Shown here: positions 55,010 through 63,613 of the stretch, piece after piece | How positions within the stretch are numbered: the stretch's first letter is position 1 | Layout: every line of letters starts with the position of its first letter | Assembly (NCBI RefSeq): GCF_032051575.1 | Contig: NZ_DAMBYD010000001.1 | Location: 1 to 64,000 of the forward strand | Reading direction: 5' to 3' | DNA: 64,000 nt | Source of the DNA: Aminipila sp032051575 | Lineage (GTDB): Bacteria > Bacillota > Clostridia > Peptostreptococcales > Anaerovoracaceae | Notes under the pieces: generated by a model | Databases searched by the model: none | What the model saw: only the letters and a program-made list of their open reading frames with translations | Told to the model about the DNA's origin: nothing | Program-made: the position numbers and the translations under genes

Positions 55010-55450
55010 ATGTTTGATAAGTACATTAATTTTAACAGGGTGGTAGAGGATATGATTCGAAACAGGGAAGATAATCTTGCTGCATTAAAGTCTCTAAAAG
55101 AACAATATGAAGAGATCGTAAATGATGAGGGGCTAAAGTCCGCTCAATCTGATAAAGTACATGTACAAAAAGGAATTACAAATGATGCAATTATAAATCT
55201 TATTATTCAGAAAGAGACTGTAGAAAAAAGAATGGAGGATTTAGAGGCAGAGAGAAAGTTATATGATCATGCATGGCAAAACCTTACGGGGGAGGAGAAA
55301 CGAGTGTTGCAAGTATTTTATACAATGGGTATAAAGAAGCGTCAGGATGCTGTAGATATACTGTGTGAAGAACTGGAAAGAGAACCTGCAACTATTTACA
55401 GGAAAAAAGATGAAGCGGTAAGTAGGTTTAAAAAACTGCTTTTTGGTTAA
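55010..55450 (+). CDS. Sigma-like phage late-gene activator (DUF1492/RinA-ArpU type)
   Basis: The 146-residue protein has an N-terminal coiled coil (residues 20-90) and a C-terminal sigma-70 region-4-like helix-turn-helix (LTGEEKRVLQVFYTMGIKKRQDAVDILCEELEREPATIYRKKDEAVSRFKKLL). This is the layout of phage proteins that switch on late gene expression. AGGGAGG precedes the ATG. In phages the terminase gene normally follows; here it is missing. Confidence 0.75.
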   Translation: MFDKYINFNRVVEDMIRNREDNLAALKSLKEQYEEIVNDEGLKSAQSDKVHVQKGITNDAIINLIIQKETVEKRMEDLEAERKLYDHAWQNLTGEEKRVLQVFYTMGIKKRQDAVDILCEELEREPATIYRKKDEAVSRFKKLLFG

Positions 55451-55534
55451 GTGAGAAATAGTTGAGAATACATAGCCTGTTTCTAATGATATTATGGTAT
55501 CAAGTTAAGTAGCAAGAACTACATAACTATTATA

Positions 55535-55570
55535 AGAAGACCTTACTGTAAATTGCAGAAGGTCTTTTTT
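55535..55570 (+). terminator. Terminator after the activator gene
   Basis: AGACCTT and AAGGTCT flank a 14-base loop and are followed by TTTTT. The following stretch to 55747 contains a GGGGGTGAGTACATG start-like site whose frame stops at once, consistent with a deletion junction. Confidence 0.7.
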
Positions 55571-55747
55571 CATGCAGAAAAAAGGGAAACCAGCATTCTG
55601 GTCAATGAGGGGGTGAGTACATGTGACTAAGTTAATTTATAATTGATTGCACATGAGTGCAGAAAAGTAATTCTTTGAAACTATTTTTTATGTATTTGCA
55701 TAGGAATAAATTACCTGTGCAGGAAAGAAAAAGAAAGAGGTAAAACA

Positions 55748-56905
55748 ATGAAAGAAGATTTAAAAAGTGTTGGCACAATGGCAGCAAAAATGCATTATTA
55801 TGCATTCCTAAATGAGCAGGATGTGGTGGAAGATATCTACTCCCTTCCAACAGTGATTTCAGATTCAAAGTACATCGAAATTCCTACTAACGATCAGTCT
55901 TTAATCGGGAAAAAGTATAATAGAACAACTGGTAAATTCGAAGATATTATGTTCTATTATGCTATTTTGGATGACAAGGATATTGTTACTCAGGTAGTTG
56001 CATTGGAGGCAAAGGTAACAGATCCAAAGAAAATAGAAATTTCTACTTATGACCAGACTTTGGTTGGGAAATGGTATAACAGAAGTAATGGGACTTTTAC
56101 TGCGCCACCTATTCATGTTTTAGCAAAAATGAGTACAGGTGAAATCAACACATTAAAAGCAGATGGCACCCCAGAAGATAAGTGGCTTAATACAGAACTT
56201 ACTGAAATAAAAAGCAAAATTACAGAAGTTGAAAATGGCACTCCAGAAGTTAAATCTCTTCATACAGAGTTAGCCCAATTAAGAAGCAAAATTACAGAAG
56301 TTGAGAATGGTACACCAGAAGTTAAACAGCTTCATACAGAATTAGCCGAAGTAAGAAGTAAAATTACAGAAGTTGAAAGAGGCAACTTTGGGGGGTATAA
56401 GGCACGATTTAAAATGGAAGATAACCAAATGATGACAGAAGACTGGGCTAATAATGGCAAACGCTTAACTTTTACATTTGATACTGGCATTTCAGGTTAC
56501 TTTCCAAAGATGATTAGGTTGGCAGATGATGGGATCGAAGACTATTTTGTCGCAGATTTTTATATTGTAAGAAATACGGATGGAACAATTAAATCAGCAT
56601 ATATGGATCAGGATTATATAGGATTTATGCCAATTAATATTAGTGATGTTAAGGGAAGAGTTGTAAAGCATGGTATAGATATGGAGGATAGAAGTATTTT
56701 TTCATCAGAATATAGTGGCAATGAGGCAAAAATGTATAATTATGGGGGGTTCTATTTTACAGGAACACCATATAAGAAGCAGAATTCTCGAGTAGATATA
56801 GGAGAATTTTCTTATAATGAAAACTCATTTTCATTCACGATAAGGCCATCTGATACTATGGTAGGTCAGTATACTAGTATTGATTTTATGGGATATATAT
56901 ATTAG
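55748..56905 (+). CDS. Phage tail-fibre-like protein with tandem repeats
   Basis: The 385-residue protein has two homologous N-terminal units of about 48 residues (YYAFLNEQDVVEDI...SLIGKKYNRTTG, and YYAILDDKDIVTQV...TLVGKWYNRSNG) found in tail fibres of Firmicutes phages. Residues 147-218 are 24-residue coiled-coil repeats (TEL..IRSKITEVENGTPEVK), and the last 165 residues form a beta-rich tip. The gene precedes endolysin and holin genes, as fibre genes often do. The frame is intact. Confidence 0.65.
   Translation: MKEDLKSVGTMAAKMHYYAFLNEQDVVEDIYSLPTVISDSKYIEIPTNDQSLIGKKYNRTTGKFEDIMFYYAILDDKDIVTQVVALEAKVTDPKKIEISTYDQTLVGKWYNRSNGTFTAPPIHVLAKMSTGEINTLKADGTPEDKWLNTELTEIKSKITEVENGTPEVKSLHTELAQLRSKITEVENGTPEVKQLHTELAEVRSKITEVERGNFGGYKARFKMEDNQMMTEDWANNGKRLTFTFDTGISGYFPKMIRLADDGIEDYFVADFYIVRNTDGTIKSAYMDQDYIGFMPINISDVKGRVVKHGIDMEDRSIFSSEYSGNEAKMYNYGGFYFTGTPYKKQNSRVDIGEFSYNENSFSFTIRPSDTMVGQYTSIDFMGYIY
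56186..56380 (+). repeat. 72-bp tandem repeats inside the fibre-like gene
   Basis: Two full 72-base units (56186-56257, 56258-56329) and a third partial unit encode 24-residue coiled-coil repeats; a diverged partial unit precedes them. Such repeats change number by slippage and set the length of a fibre shaft. Confidence 0.75.
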
Positions 56906-56931
56906 TAATAAATGTCTTACTAAATAATGAG

Positions 56932-56960
56932 CAACGCTATCGGATTTTCTGATAGCGTTG
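56932..56960 (+). terminator. Terminator after the fibre-like gene
   Basis: CAACGCTATC and GATAGCGTTG pair over 10 bases and are followed by TTTTAT. Confidence 0.8.
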
Positions 56961-56999
56961 TTTTATCTCTTATAGTAAATTGCCTAAGGGGGCGGTAAT

Positions 57000-57653
57000 T
57001 TGTATATTCAATTTAATTCTTTGCCGGTAAATGCGCCTTTAAGAATTACAAGTCCATTTGGACCGAGAAGGACTAATATAAAAGGGGCAAGTACATACCA
57101 TAGAGGCGTGGATATCGGCAGAGATTTTAGTCAAAATGATACAAAGATTTTAGCGGCGTGTGACGGAACAGTTATAAGTAATTATTGGAATGATACACGG
57201 GGCTGGGTCGTTATTATTAGTCATGGTGGGTATAAGACTTTATATCAGCATTTAGAGAAAAGATCTAGTTTAAGTATTGGTATTAAAGTAAAGGCTGGAG
57301 ATGAACTTGGAATAATGGGGGCAAGTACCAAAACAATAAGAAATATGACTGTACATTTGCATTTTGAACTTATTGTCAATGGTGTATCTATTGACCCAGA
57401 GACTTATTTAAGGAAGGTTATAAAAAAAAATAGAAAGAAGGAAAATGATGCGATGGAACGATATAAAAGAGTGGAGGAAATGCCAGAATCCCTACAGAAA
57501 GATATTCAATTCCTTGTGGACTGTGGTGTATTAAACGGAAAATCTGAGGAAAATTTGGATATTACAGAGGATATGGCCAGGATGCTTGTGGTTAGTAAGC
57601 GATATATGGACAAGCTCTATGATATGGTAAAAATATGGAATCAACAATTATAG
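57000..57653 (+). CDS. M23-family endolysin
   Basis: Starting at a TTG after AAGGGGG, the 217-residue protein has an M23 (LytM-like) zinc endopeptidase domain with His34 and Asp38 in YHRGVDIG and His119/His121 in HLHFEL. It has no signal peptide, which suits holin-dependent release. The C-terminal module (residues 152-215, ERYKRVEEMPE...FLVDCGVLNGKS...LDITEDMARMLVV) also ends the C39-like peptidase at 27944. It overlaps the next gene by 19 bases. Confidence 0.85.
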   Translation: MYIQFNSLPVNAPLRITSPFGPRRTNIKGASTYHRGVDIGRDFSQNDTKILAACDGTVISNYWNDTRGWVVIISHGGYKTLYQHLEKRSSLSIGIKVKAGDELGIMGASTKTIRNMTVHLHFELIVNGVSIDPETYLRKVIKKNRKKENDAMERYKRVEEMPESLQKDIQFLVDCGVLNGKSEENLDITEDMARMLVVSKRYMDKLYDMVKIWNQQL

Positions 57654-57880
57654 TAGCAATAATTGTTACGAGTGGAAATATCTTAGTACAGCTATTGATT
57701 GCAAAGATTGGTCAGAAATCAACAGAGGAAATTATAAATTATCGCATAGGAGCTTTAGAAAAGAAAGTAGATAAGCATAATCACATAGTTGAAAGAATGA
57801 CTGCTGTGGAGCAATCAATAAGGTCTGCACACCATCGCATTGATGAAATTAAAAGGGGTGTAAATAGTAATGAAAATTAA
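57635..57880 (+). CDS. XhlA/BhlA-like small membrane protein
   Basis: The 81-residue protein has one N-terminal membrane helix (about 4-24) followed by a coiled coil (IGALEKKVDKHNHIVERMTAVEQSIRSAHHRIDEIKRG). This matches hemolysin XhlA/BhlA-type accessory lysis proteins. It overlaps both the endolysin gene (19 bases) and the holin gene (11 bases), which indicates one lysis transcript. Confidence 0.75.
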   Translation: MESTIIVAIIVTSGNILVQLLIAKIGQKSTEEIINYRIGALEKKVDKHNHIVERMTAVEQSIRSAHHRIDEIKRGVNSNEN

Positions 57881-58139
57881 TTGGAGAGTTCGTTTAAAAA
57901 ATCCAATATTTGTAATCCAAATATTGTGCGGATTTTTTGGGCCTATTTTCGCTTATTTCGGTCTTGTATGGGAAGACATGACAACATGGGGATGCCTTTT
58001 AAACGTACTTTTAAAGGCAGTTCAAAATCCTGTAGTTGTAGTTGCTGTGATAATTAGTATATTTAATGCTGTGACAGATCCAACAACGAAGGGGATGGGA
58101 GATAGCGTCCAAGCCAGAGAATATAAAAATCCCAATTAA
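57870..58139 (+). CDS. Phage holin, phi LC3 type
   Basis: The 89-residue protein has two membrane segments (about 12-32 and 53-70) and the phi LC3-holin pattern KINWRVRLKNPIFVIQI, FNAVTDPTTKGMGDSVQA. It would form pores that let the endolysin reach the wall. It is the end of the overlapping lysis cluster. Confidence 0.9.
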   Translation: MKINWRVRLKNPIFVIQILCGFFGPIFAYFGLVWEDMTTWGCLLNVLLKAVQNPVVVVAVIISIFNAVTDPTTKGMGDSVQAREYKNPN

Positions 58140-58358
58140 AAAAATAAAACATGGTCAATTAGACAAATTTATACAGCCAATGCTATAATAATACTTAACA
58201 TGCATGTATAATACCTAAAAGTGTCACTTTTCAATAGGCATATAAAGAGGAGGCGGTAGTACTTTCAAAGCAAAGAAATAGCAAATGCTGTAGTCAAATG
58301 TGTATTGTAATTAATGTATTTTTTATGTTTTAGAATGATAAAAAAGAAAGGTGATTAA

Positions 58359-58532
58359 ATGGAATATAGAGGTTTATACGACAGTGGAAAATATGGATTA
58401 ATCCCTATTTTTACAATAAAGGGGGATCCGACTGAATGTGATATGAGGTTATGCGAAATAGTTGAACGTCTCAGAGGAGATAAGCGATTAATTCAATTAG
58501 TAGAAATACTGATAAATAATGTTCCCCGATAA
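58359..58532 (+). CDS. Small protein of 57 residues, unknown function
   Basis: A good ribosome binding site (AAAGGTGA) lies six bases before the ATG. The product begins MEYRGLYDSGKYGL and has an amphipathic helical C-terminal half with IVERLRGDKRLIQLVEILIN. It is soluble and unrelated to the lysis proteins by sequence. It lies downstream of the holin gene, after about 220 bases in which I see no gene, and may be a cargo or regulator of the cassette. Family not recognised. Confidence 0.6.
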   Translation: MEYRGLYDSGKYGLIPIFTIKGDPTECDMRLCEIVERLRGDKRLIQLVEILINNVPR

Positions 58533-58666
58533 ATGCACTGCTTATACAAAAAGTAATTGTATATTATAGTTGGAATAATGCCATGATATAAAATCTTGTT
58601 GACAGCCAATTTGATCTAAGGAATGAAATATAGGATACAGAAATAATTCAAGCACGGATGTACAAA

Positions 58667-58706
58667 AAAGGGCTGGTATCAATTTTATTTGATACCGGCC
58701 CTTTTT
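58667..58706. terminator. Bidirectional terminator
   Basis: AAAGGGCTGGTATCAA and TTGATACCGGCCCTTT pair with one wobble, flanked by A- and T-runs, between the phage-like cassette and brnQ. Confidence 0.85.
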
Positions 58707-58759
58707 ATATTATAAAACTTCTGGCGACGCTAGAGGTTAACTATGTTAAATAAAATAAA

Positions 58760-60082
58760 TTAAGAGTTTTTATTGGATAAGAACTTTACACAAGGCAGTG
58801 TACCAATTAAACACCCAATAATGGCCGGTATTACCCAGCCTAAGCCCAAGTCGAATAAAGGAATTCTGGAAACTAATTCGCTTAAGCTTCCTAAAGAAAT
58901 ATTTGCAGTTTTTAAACCGTCAAATATTCCGATTATAAAAGCTAACAAAAGAGCTAAAGCATAGGCTTCAGGCTTATTTTTAATCCACCTGTTACAAAAA
59001 GATAATAGAATAAGAGCTATTGCAGGGGGATAAATCATAACTAATGCTGGAAGTGTAAAATGTATCATTGTAGTTAATCCAACGTTAGATAGTGCAAAAC
59101 TAAAAATACAGACTGTAGCTAGAATGCTTTTATATGAAAACTTCGGTAAAATAAGATTGAAGTAATCTGAAAAGGAGCTTGACAAACCAATGGAAGTAGT
59201 AAGGCACGCTAATAAAACGGCTAATCCTAAAACAATATTTCCACCTGTTCCCAGAAGCTTAGACACTACAGTTGCTAATAACTGTCCGCCATTTTCAAAT
59301 GCTGGACCATTGGAAGTCTGAGCGCCTACATAACCTAAAGCAAGATAGGTTATACCTAAACCTACGCCAGCAAGTATGCCTGCAAGCAGTGTGTATTTTG
59401 CAATAGCTTTTGGTTCAGAAATTCCAAAATCCTTAACCGCATTAATAACTACAATAGCAAAAGCTAAAGCTGCAAGGCCATCAAGTGCCAGATAACCCTC
59501 TATCATACCTTTGAAAAAAGGAATGGATGCATAGTCACCAGTTGCCGGACCAATCTCACCAACAGGATGAAAGAAACAGGTTATAAAAATTACTGCTATA
59601 GAGATTAAAAGTACTGGTGTTAATACCTTTCCTACGATATCAACTATTTTTGAAGGATTTAAGCTTAATATATAAGTTATACCGAAGAATATAGCTGTAA
59701 AAATAACTGAAAATGTAACTTTTGATATATCATCGGGTATAAAAGGTACAACCGCTAATTCAAAAGAAACCGTACCCGTTCTTGGCAGTGCAAATAATGG
59801 ACCGATTAATAAATAAATCATAACACCCACAAACACGGAGAATTTTGGACCGATTAAGCCTACCAAATCATCTAATTTTGTGCCAACCATAACAACTGCA
59901 GCTATTCCTAAAATGGATAACCCTGCGTCAGTTACCACAAAGCCGGCAACACTGTGTAAAAAGTTTTCACCGGACAACTGTCCTAACATTGGAGGGAAAA
60001 TCATATTTCCTGCTCCGAAAAACATAGCAAACAACATTAAAGATAATGAAAGAAGTTTGCTAAAACTTAATTTCTGGTTCAT
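58760..60082 (-). CDS. brnQ: Branched-chain amino acid:cation symporter
   Basis: The 440-residue, twelve-helix protein belongs to the BrnQ (LIVCS) family and starts with SLSLMLFAMFFGAGNMIFPPMLGQ, its signature. It imports leucine, isoleucine and valine with sodium or protons, which complements the biosynthetic operons of this window. Monocistronic; a long AT-rich spacer separates it from the permease gene upstream. Confidence 0.93.
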   Translation of the reverse strand: MNQKLSFSKLLSLSLMLFAMFFGAGNMIFPPMLGQLSGENFLHSVAGFVVTDAGLSILGIAAVVMVGTKLDDLVGLIGPKFSVFVGVMIYLLIGPLFALPRTGTVSFELAVVPFIPDDISKVTFSVIFTAIFFGITYILSLNPSKIVDIVGKVLTPVLLISIAVIFITCFFHPVGEIGPATGDYASIPFFKGMIEGYLALDGLAALAFAIVVINAVKDFGISEPKAIAKYTLLAGILAGVGLGITYLALGYVGAQTSNGPAFENGGQLLATVVSKLLGTGGNIVLGLAVLLACLTTSIGLSSSFSDYFNLILPKFSYKSILATVCIFSFALSNVGLTTMIHFTLPALVMIYPPAIALILLSFCNRWIKNKPEAYALALLLAFIIGIFDGLKTANISLGSLSELVSRIPLFDLGLGWVIPAIIGCLIGTLPCVKFLSNKNS

Positions 60083-60125
60083 TTTTTACCTCTGTCTTTT
60101 CTGTCTAAATATTATTGTCATAAAT

Positions 60126-61460
60126 TTATACTATTTGATCAGGTTCTTCCTTATCATTCGTGATTCCCATTCTATCAAAGATATAGAATAGTAAACTTAA
60201 TATCATACCAACAACGCAGGCAAGCACCATGCCTTTCAGTTGAATTCCCCAGAGATTTATGGCAATTCCGGAAAGGCCTGTTACAAATATTACAGAAGTA
60301 AGAGTAAGATTTCTTGATCTACCATAGTTTACTTTTGCATCAACCATAATACGAATACCGGAAGCACCAATCATACCGTAAAGAAGGAAGGAAATACCAC
60401 CGATAACAGGACCAGGGATTGTACTGATAAGTTCTGAAAGCTTTCCGACGAAGGAACAAACTATTGACAACACTGCTGCACCAGCTATTACACGAACACT
60501 GTAAACTTTTGTAACAGCCATAACTCCAATGTTTTCGCCATAAGTAGTTGTAGGAACTGAACCGATGAAACCTGAAAGCATAGTTGAAAAGTTGTCTGCA
60601 AATAAACTTCTGTGAAGTCCGGGGTCTTTTAAAAGATCTCTTTCAATGATTTTACTTGTAACAATCTGGTGACCAATATGTTCAGATGCGATTACTAATA
60701 AAACCGGTAGAATCATAAGAATCGCTTCTAAATTAAAATGTGGTGTTGAAAAATTGGGGATTGCAAAAAGTGGCGCTGCTGCGACTTTATCGAAGTTTAG
60801 AAGACCTGTAAAGAAGGCTGCAATGTAACCGGCCACAATAGCAATAAGGATTGGAATAACTGAAAAGAACTTTTTAAACAGTACATTTCCGAAAATTGCA
60901 GTACCAAGGGTAATGGCAAACACAATAACATTTCTAGAATCAATAGGTGTTACAACTTTTGCAAAAGTACTGGTACCTTCTATTAGATTATAGGAAACAT
61001 TTTCAAAAAGGCCAGCTGTATTTGCTGCTGTTCCTGCAAGTTCAAGACCAATCAGTGCAACTACAGGACCCATAGCTGCAGGGGGCAGAACAATATTAAT
61101 CCAATCTGCGCCAAACTTGTATATGATTAAAGAAAGAATACATCCAAAGAAACCCACGGCAATGAAACCGCCTAGGGCATATGAATAACCTAAATCTTGT
61201 CCAAACTTTCCTATTAAGGTAATTACGGGCGCAATAAAAGCAAAGCTGGAGCCTAAGTAAGCCGGTGCTTTGCCTTTGGTAATAAGTATAAATAATAATG
61301 TACCGAAACCGTTCATAAAGAGAACGACCGCCGGGTTTATCCCAAACAAAAAGGGAACTAAAACTGATGCACCGAACATGGCGAACATGTGTTGTATACT
61401 AAGCGGTGCCAAAAGAGAAAACGGAACCTTTTCCTCTACTTGAATAATTTTTCTTTCCAT
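60126..61460 (-). CDS. uraA: Uracil/xanthine permease (UraA type)
   Basis: The 444-residue protein is a nucleobase:cation symporter (NCS2) with VPFSLLAPLSIQHMFAMFGASVLVPFLFG at the start, PAYLGSSFAFIAP and the QNxG-like region replaced by NIGVMAVTKVYS. These features are of the uracil branch. GGAGG precedes the ATG; TATAAT with TTGCTC 18 bases upstream (about 61493-61522, minus strand) may be its promoter. No PyrR-type attenuator is visible. Confidence 0.88.
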   Translation of the reverse strand: MERKIIQVEEKVPFSLLAPLSIQHMFAMFGASVLVPFLFGINPAVVLFMNGFGTLLFILITKGKAPAYLGSSFAFIAPVITLIGKFGQDLGYSYALGGFIAVGFFGCILSLIIYKFGADWINIVLPPAAMGPVVALIGLELAGTAANTAGLFENVSYNLIEGTSTFAKVVTPIDSRNVIVFAITLGTAIFGNVLFKKFFSVIPILIAIVAGYIAAFFTGLLNFDKVAAAPLFAIPNFSTPHFNLEAILMILPVLLVIASEHIGHQIVTSKIIERDLLKDPGLHRSLFADNFSTMLSGFIGSVPTTTYGENIGVMAVTKVYSVRVIAGAAVLSIVCSFVGKLSELISTIPGPVIGGISFLLYGMIGASGIRIMVDAKVNYGRSRNLTLTSVIFVTGLSGIAINLWGIQLKGMVLACVVGMILSLLFYIFDRMGITNDKEEPDQIV

Positions 61461-61575
61461 AAAAAAGAGCCTCCTTTCATCAGACCAAAAGAGATTATAG
61501 CATTTTCTGCTGATGGGAGCAAGAACAATTTTAAGGAAATTTGTATAAATAGATAAAATTTTGTATTAATTTATA

Positions 61576-62295
61576 TTATTTCACACAATTGTTAACGATA
61601 TCTTTGATTACTTCACCCGCAATAATAAGTCCTGCTACGGAAGGTACAAAAGCAATACTTCCAGGAATCGACTTTTGACCGGGTTCCGGTTTCGAAACCA
61701 TTATAGGTTGTTCTTTTGAGTAAACTACTTTTAGTTTTTTTATCCCCCTCTGCTTAAGCTCTTTTCTCATGACTTTCGCAAGTGGGCATACAGATGTTTT
61801 ATAAATATCTTCAACCTCAAACATAGACGGTTCAAGTTTATTGCCTGCACCCATACTGCTGATAATCGGAGTTCCCGCTGCTTCGGCATTCATGACTAGC
61901 TCTATTTTAGCAGTAACTGTGTCAACTGCATCCACAATATAATCATAATTGCTAAAATTAAACTGCTCTGAAGTTTCAGGCAGGTAAAAGCATTGATATG
62001 CATTTACAATGATGTCAGGATTAATGTCATGGATTCGATCTTTCATAACCTGAACCTTGGGGATTCCTACGGTTTTAGTAGTAGCTATAAGCTGTCTGTT
62101 GATATTGCTGATACTGACATCATCCTTATCAATAATGTCGATGGTACCAACGCCACTTCTGGCAAGAGCTTCTACTACATATCCTCCAACGCCGCCAATT
62201 CCGAAAACGGCAACCTTAGAGGCAGCTAATGTATTTAAGGCATCCGTGCCTAAAAGTCTTTCTGTTCTTGTATATATTGTTTCTTGTCCCTGCAT
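61576..62295 (-). CDS. tcdA: tRNA threonylcarbamoyladenosine dehydratase (ThiF/E1-like)
   Basis: The 239-residue protein has the E1-like nucleotide-binding motif VAVFGIGGVGGYVVEALARSGVG (residues 27-50), DKDDVSISNINRQ and the conserved SMGAGNKLEPSMFEVEDIYKTSVCPLAKVMRKELK. It cyclises t6A37 of tRNA to ct6A with ATP. Single gene. Length is typical of the Firmicutes form. Confidence 0.92.
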   Translation of the reverse strand: MQGQETIYTRTERLLGTDALNTLAASKVAVFGIGGVGGYVVEALARSGVGTIDIIDKDDVSISNINRQLIATTKTVGIPKVQVMKDRIHDINPDIIVNAYQCFYLPETSEQFNFSNYDYIVDAVDTVTAKIELVMNAEAAGTPIISSMGAGNKLEPSMFEVEDIYKTSVCPLAKVMRKELKQRGIKKLKVVYSKEQPIMVSKPEPGQKSIPGSIAFVPSVAGLIIAGEVIKDIVNNCVK

Positions 62296-62479
62296 ATATT
62301 TTCTCCAATTTATAGTTTATCATGTGTTCTATTAATCAAATGTGTCATTAATTAAATAGGGTGTCTTTTATTTTAGCATTTATTACTTGAATTTAAAAGC
62401 GAAACAAGAGATAATATATACAACTAAAAAGTTTGGGGGAAATTGTTGCAAATCACAAAAAAACAAGGAGGCGAGTTTG

Positions 62480-63034
62480 TTGAAAACAATAAATAAAGAA
62501 GCTGCATTGGAATTATTGAAAGAATATAATAAGGAAGAGTTTCATATACTGCACGGTTTAACTGTTGCAGGCTGTATGAAGTACTTTGCAGAGAAGTTAG
62601 GCTATGGTGTGGATGCTGACTTCTGGGAAGTAGTAGGTCTGCTTCATGATATAGATTTTGAGATTTATCCAGAGGAACATTGTGTAAAGGCCCAAGAAAT
62701 ATTAAAAGAAAAAGGTTTTGAAGAAGATTTTATTCATGCAGTTGCCAGTCATGGGTACGGATTATGCTGTGATATAAAGCCAGAGCACGAAATGGAAAAA
62801 GTATTATTTGCTGTGGATGAATTAACAGGATTAATCGGGGCGGCTGCGCTTATGAGACCATCAAAAAGTGTTCAGGATATGGAATTAAAGTCAGTTAAAA
62901 AGAAATATAAAGATAAGAAGTTTGCTGCGGGATGTTCAAGAGATGTAATAGAACAGGGAGCTAATATGCTTGGATGGGAATTGGACCAGTTAATTTCTGA
63001 GACCCTTGAAGCCATGAAAACTTGTGAGCAGTAG
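62480..63034 (+). CDS. HD-domain phosphohydrolase-like protein
   Basis: The start is best placed at a TTG at 62480, eight bases after GGAGG (another TTG at 62477 is possible), giving 184 residues that begin LKTINKEAALELL. Histidines and the HD pair are in HGLTVAGCMKYFAE and LLHDIDFEIYPEEH, and a further H in VASHGYG. This is the HDIG/YfbR-like hydrolase group of Clostridia, with nucleotide or phosphate-ester substrates presumed. Monocistronic. Confidence 0.85.
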   Translation: MKTINKEAALELLKEYNKEEFHILHGLTVAGCMKYFAEKLGYGVDADFWEVVGLLHDIDFEIYPEEHCVKAQEILKEKGFEEDFIHAVASHGYGLCCDIKPEHEMEKVLFAVDELTGLIGAAALMRPSKSVQDMELKSVKKKYKDKKFAAGCSRDVIEQGANMLGWELDQLISETLEAMKTCEQ

Positions 63035-63069
63035 TAAAGTAAAGTTCCGATAGGTTTAACTAATGAAAA

Positions 63070-63106
63070 CAAGGGTATTATAAGGTATGATACCCTTGTT
63101 TTTTTT
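63070..63106 (+). terminator. Terminator after the HD-domain gene
   Basis: CAAGGGTAT and ATACCCTTG pair over nine bases and are followed by a run of T residues. Confidence 0.85.
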
Positions 63107-63209
63107 TTGTTTTTTTGCTAATGTACTATACAATATATTGTTGTTGGGTGTAAAATCATTACTATATGATGTTAAATTTTAAAATTAAGATATATGGGAG
63201 GACGCTATT

Positions 63210-63500
63210 ATGGCAATTAAAATTACTGGAAGTGTTAATGAAAAAGAAGCACAGGTTTATGTGGATTATTTACAGAACAAATATAATAGAAAACTGGAAA
63301 GTCTAGATATAAAGGTGGATGGAGAATTTGTTGATTTAAGTTATGAATTTGAACATGTAAATTTTGACAGAATCAGAAGAATTACAGGGTACTTAGTAGG
63401 AACAATGGATCACTGGAACGATGCAAAGGCAGCAGAGGAACATGATCGAGTGAAACATGGACTTGGCGGATGCAAATGCAGTAATATGGAACGTATTTAA
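63210..63500 (+). CDS. Stand-alone NrdD C-terminus-like protein
   Basis: The 96-residue protein has an alpha/beta N-terminal half (KITGSVNEKEAQVYVDYL) and a C-terminal segment RRITGYLVGTMDHWNDAKAAEEHDRVKHG. From family knowledge this parallels the glycyl-radical end of anaerobic ribonucleotide reductase (R-x-x-G-Y-L ... N-x-x-K ... R-V-K-H). It lacks the rest of the reductase. It could be a spare-part radical domain like GrcA, or a non-catalytic relative. GGGAGG precedes the ATG. Confidence 0.7.
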   Translation: MAIKITGSVNEKEAQVYVDYLQNKYNRKLESLDIKVDGEFVDLSYEFEHVNFDRIRRITGYLVGTMDHWNDAKAAEEHDRVKHGLGGCKCSNMERI

Positions 63501-63613
63501 ATTTAATCTAAAGGAAACATGAATTTCCTTGTAATTAAAAAAGGATGATGATAAAATATATGGGTTCAAAAAGTAATTTGTATTTCTATGGCGTAAAGAA
63601 AGGATTATGATAT

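Noticed and set aside
54119..58759. Complete prophage or tailocin
   Set aside because: There is no integrase, terminase, capsid, portal, sheath or tape-measure gene, and I found no flanking att repeats.
61461..61575. PyrR attenuator or purine riboswitch before uraA
   Set aside because: The leader is only about 30 bases from the putative start to the coding region and forms no antiterminator/terminator pair.
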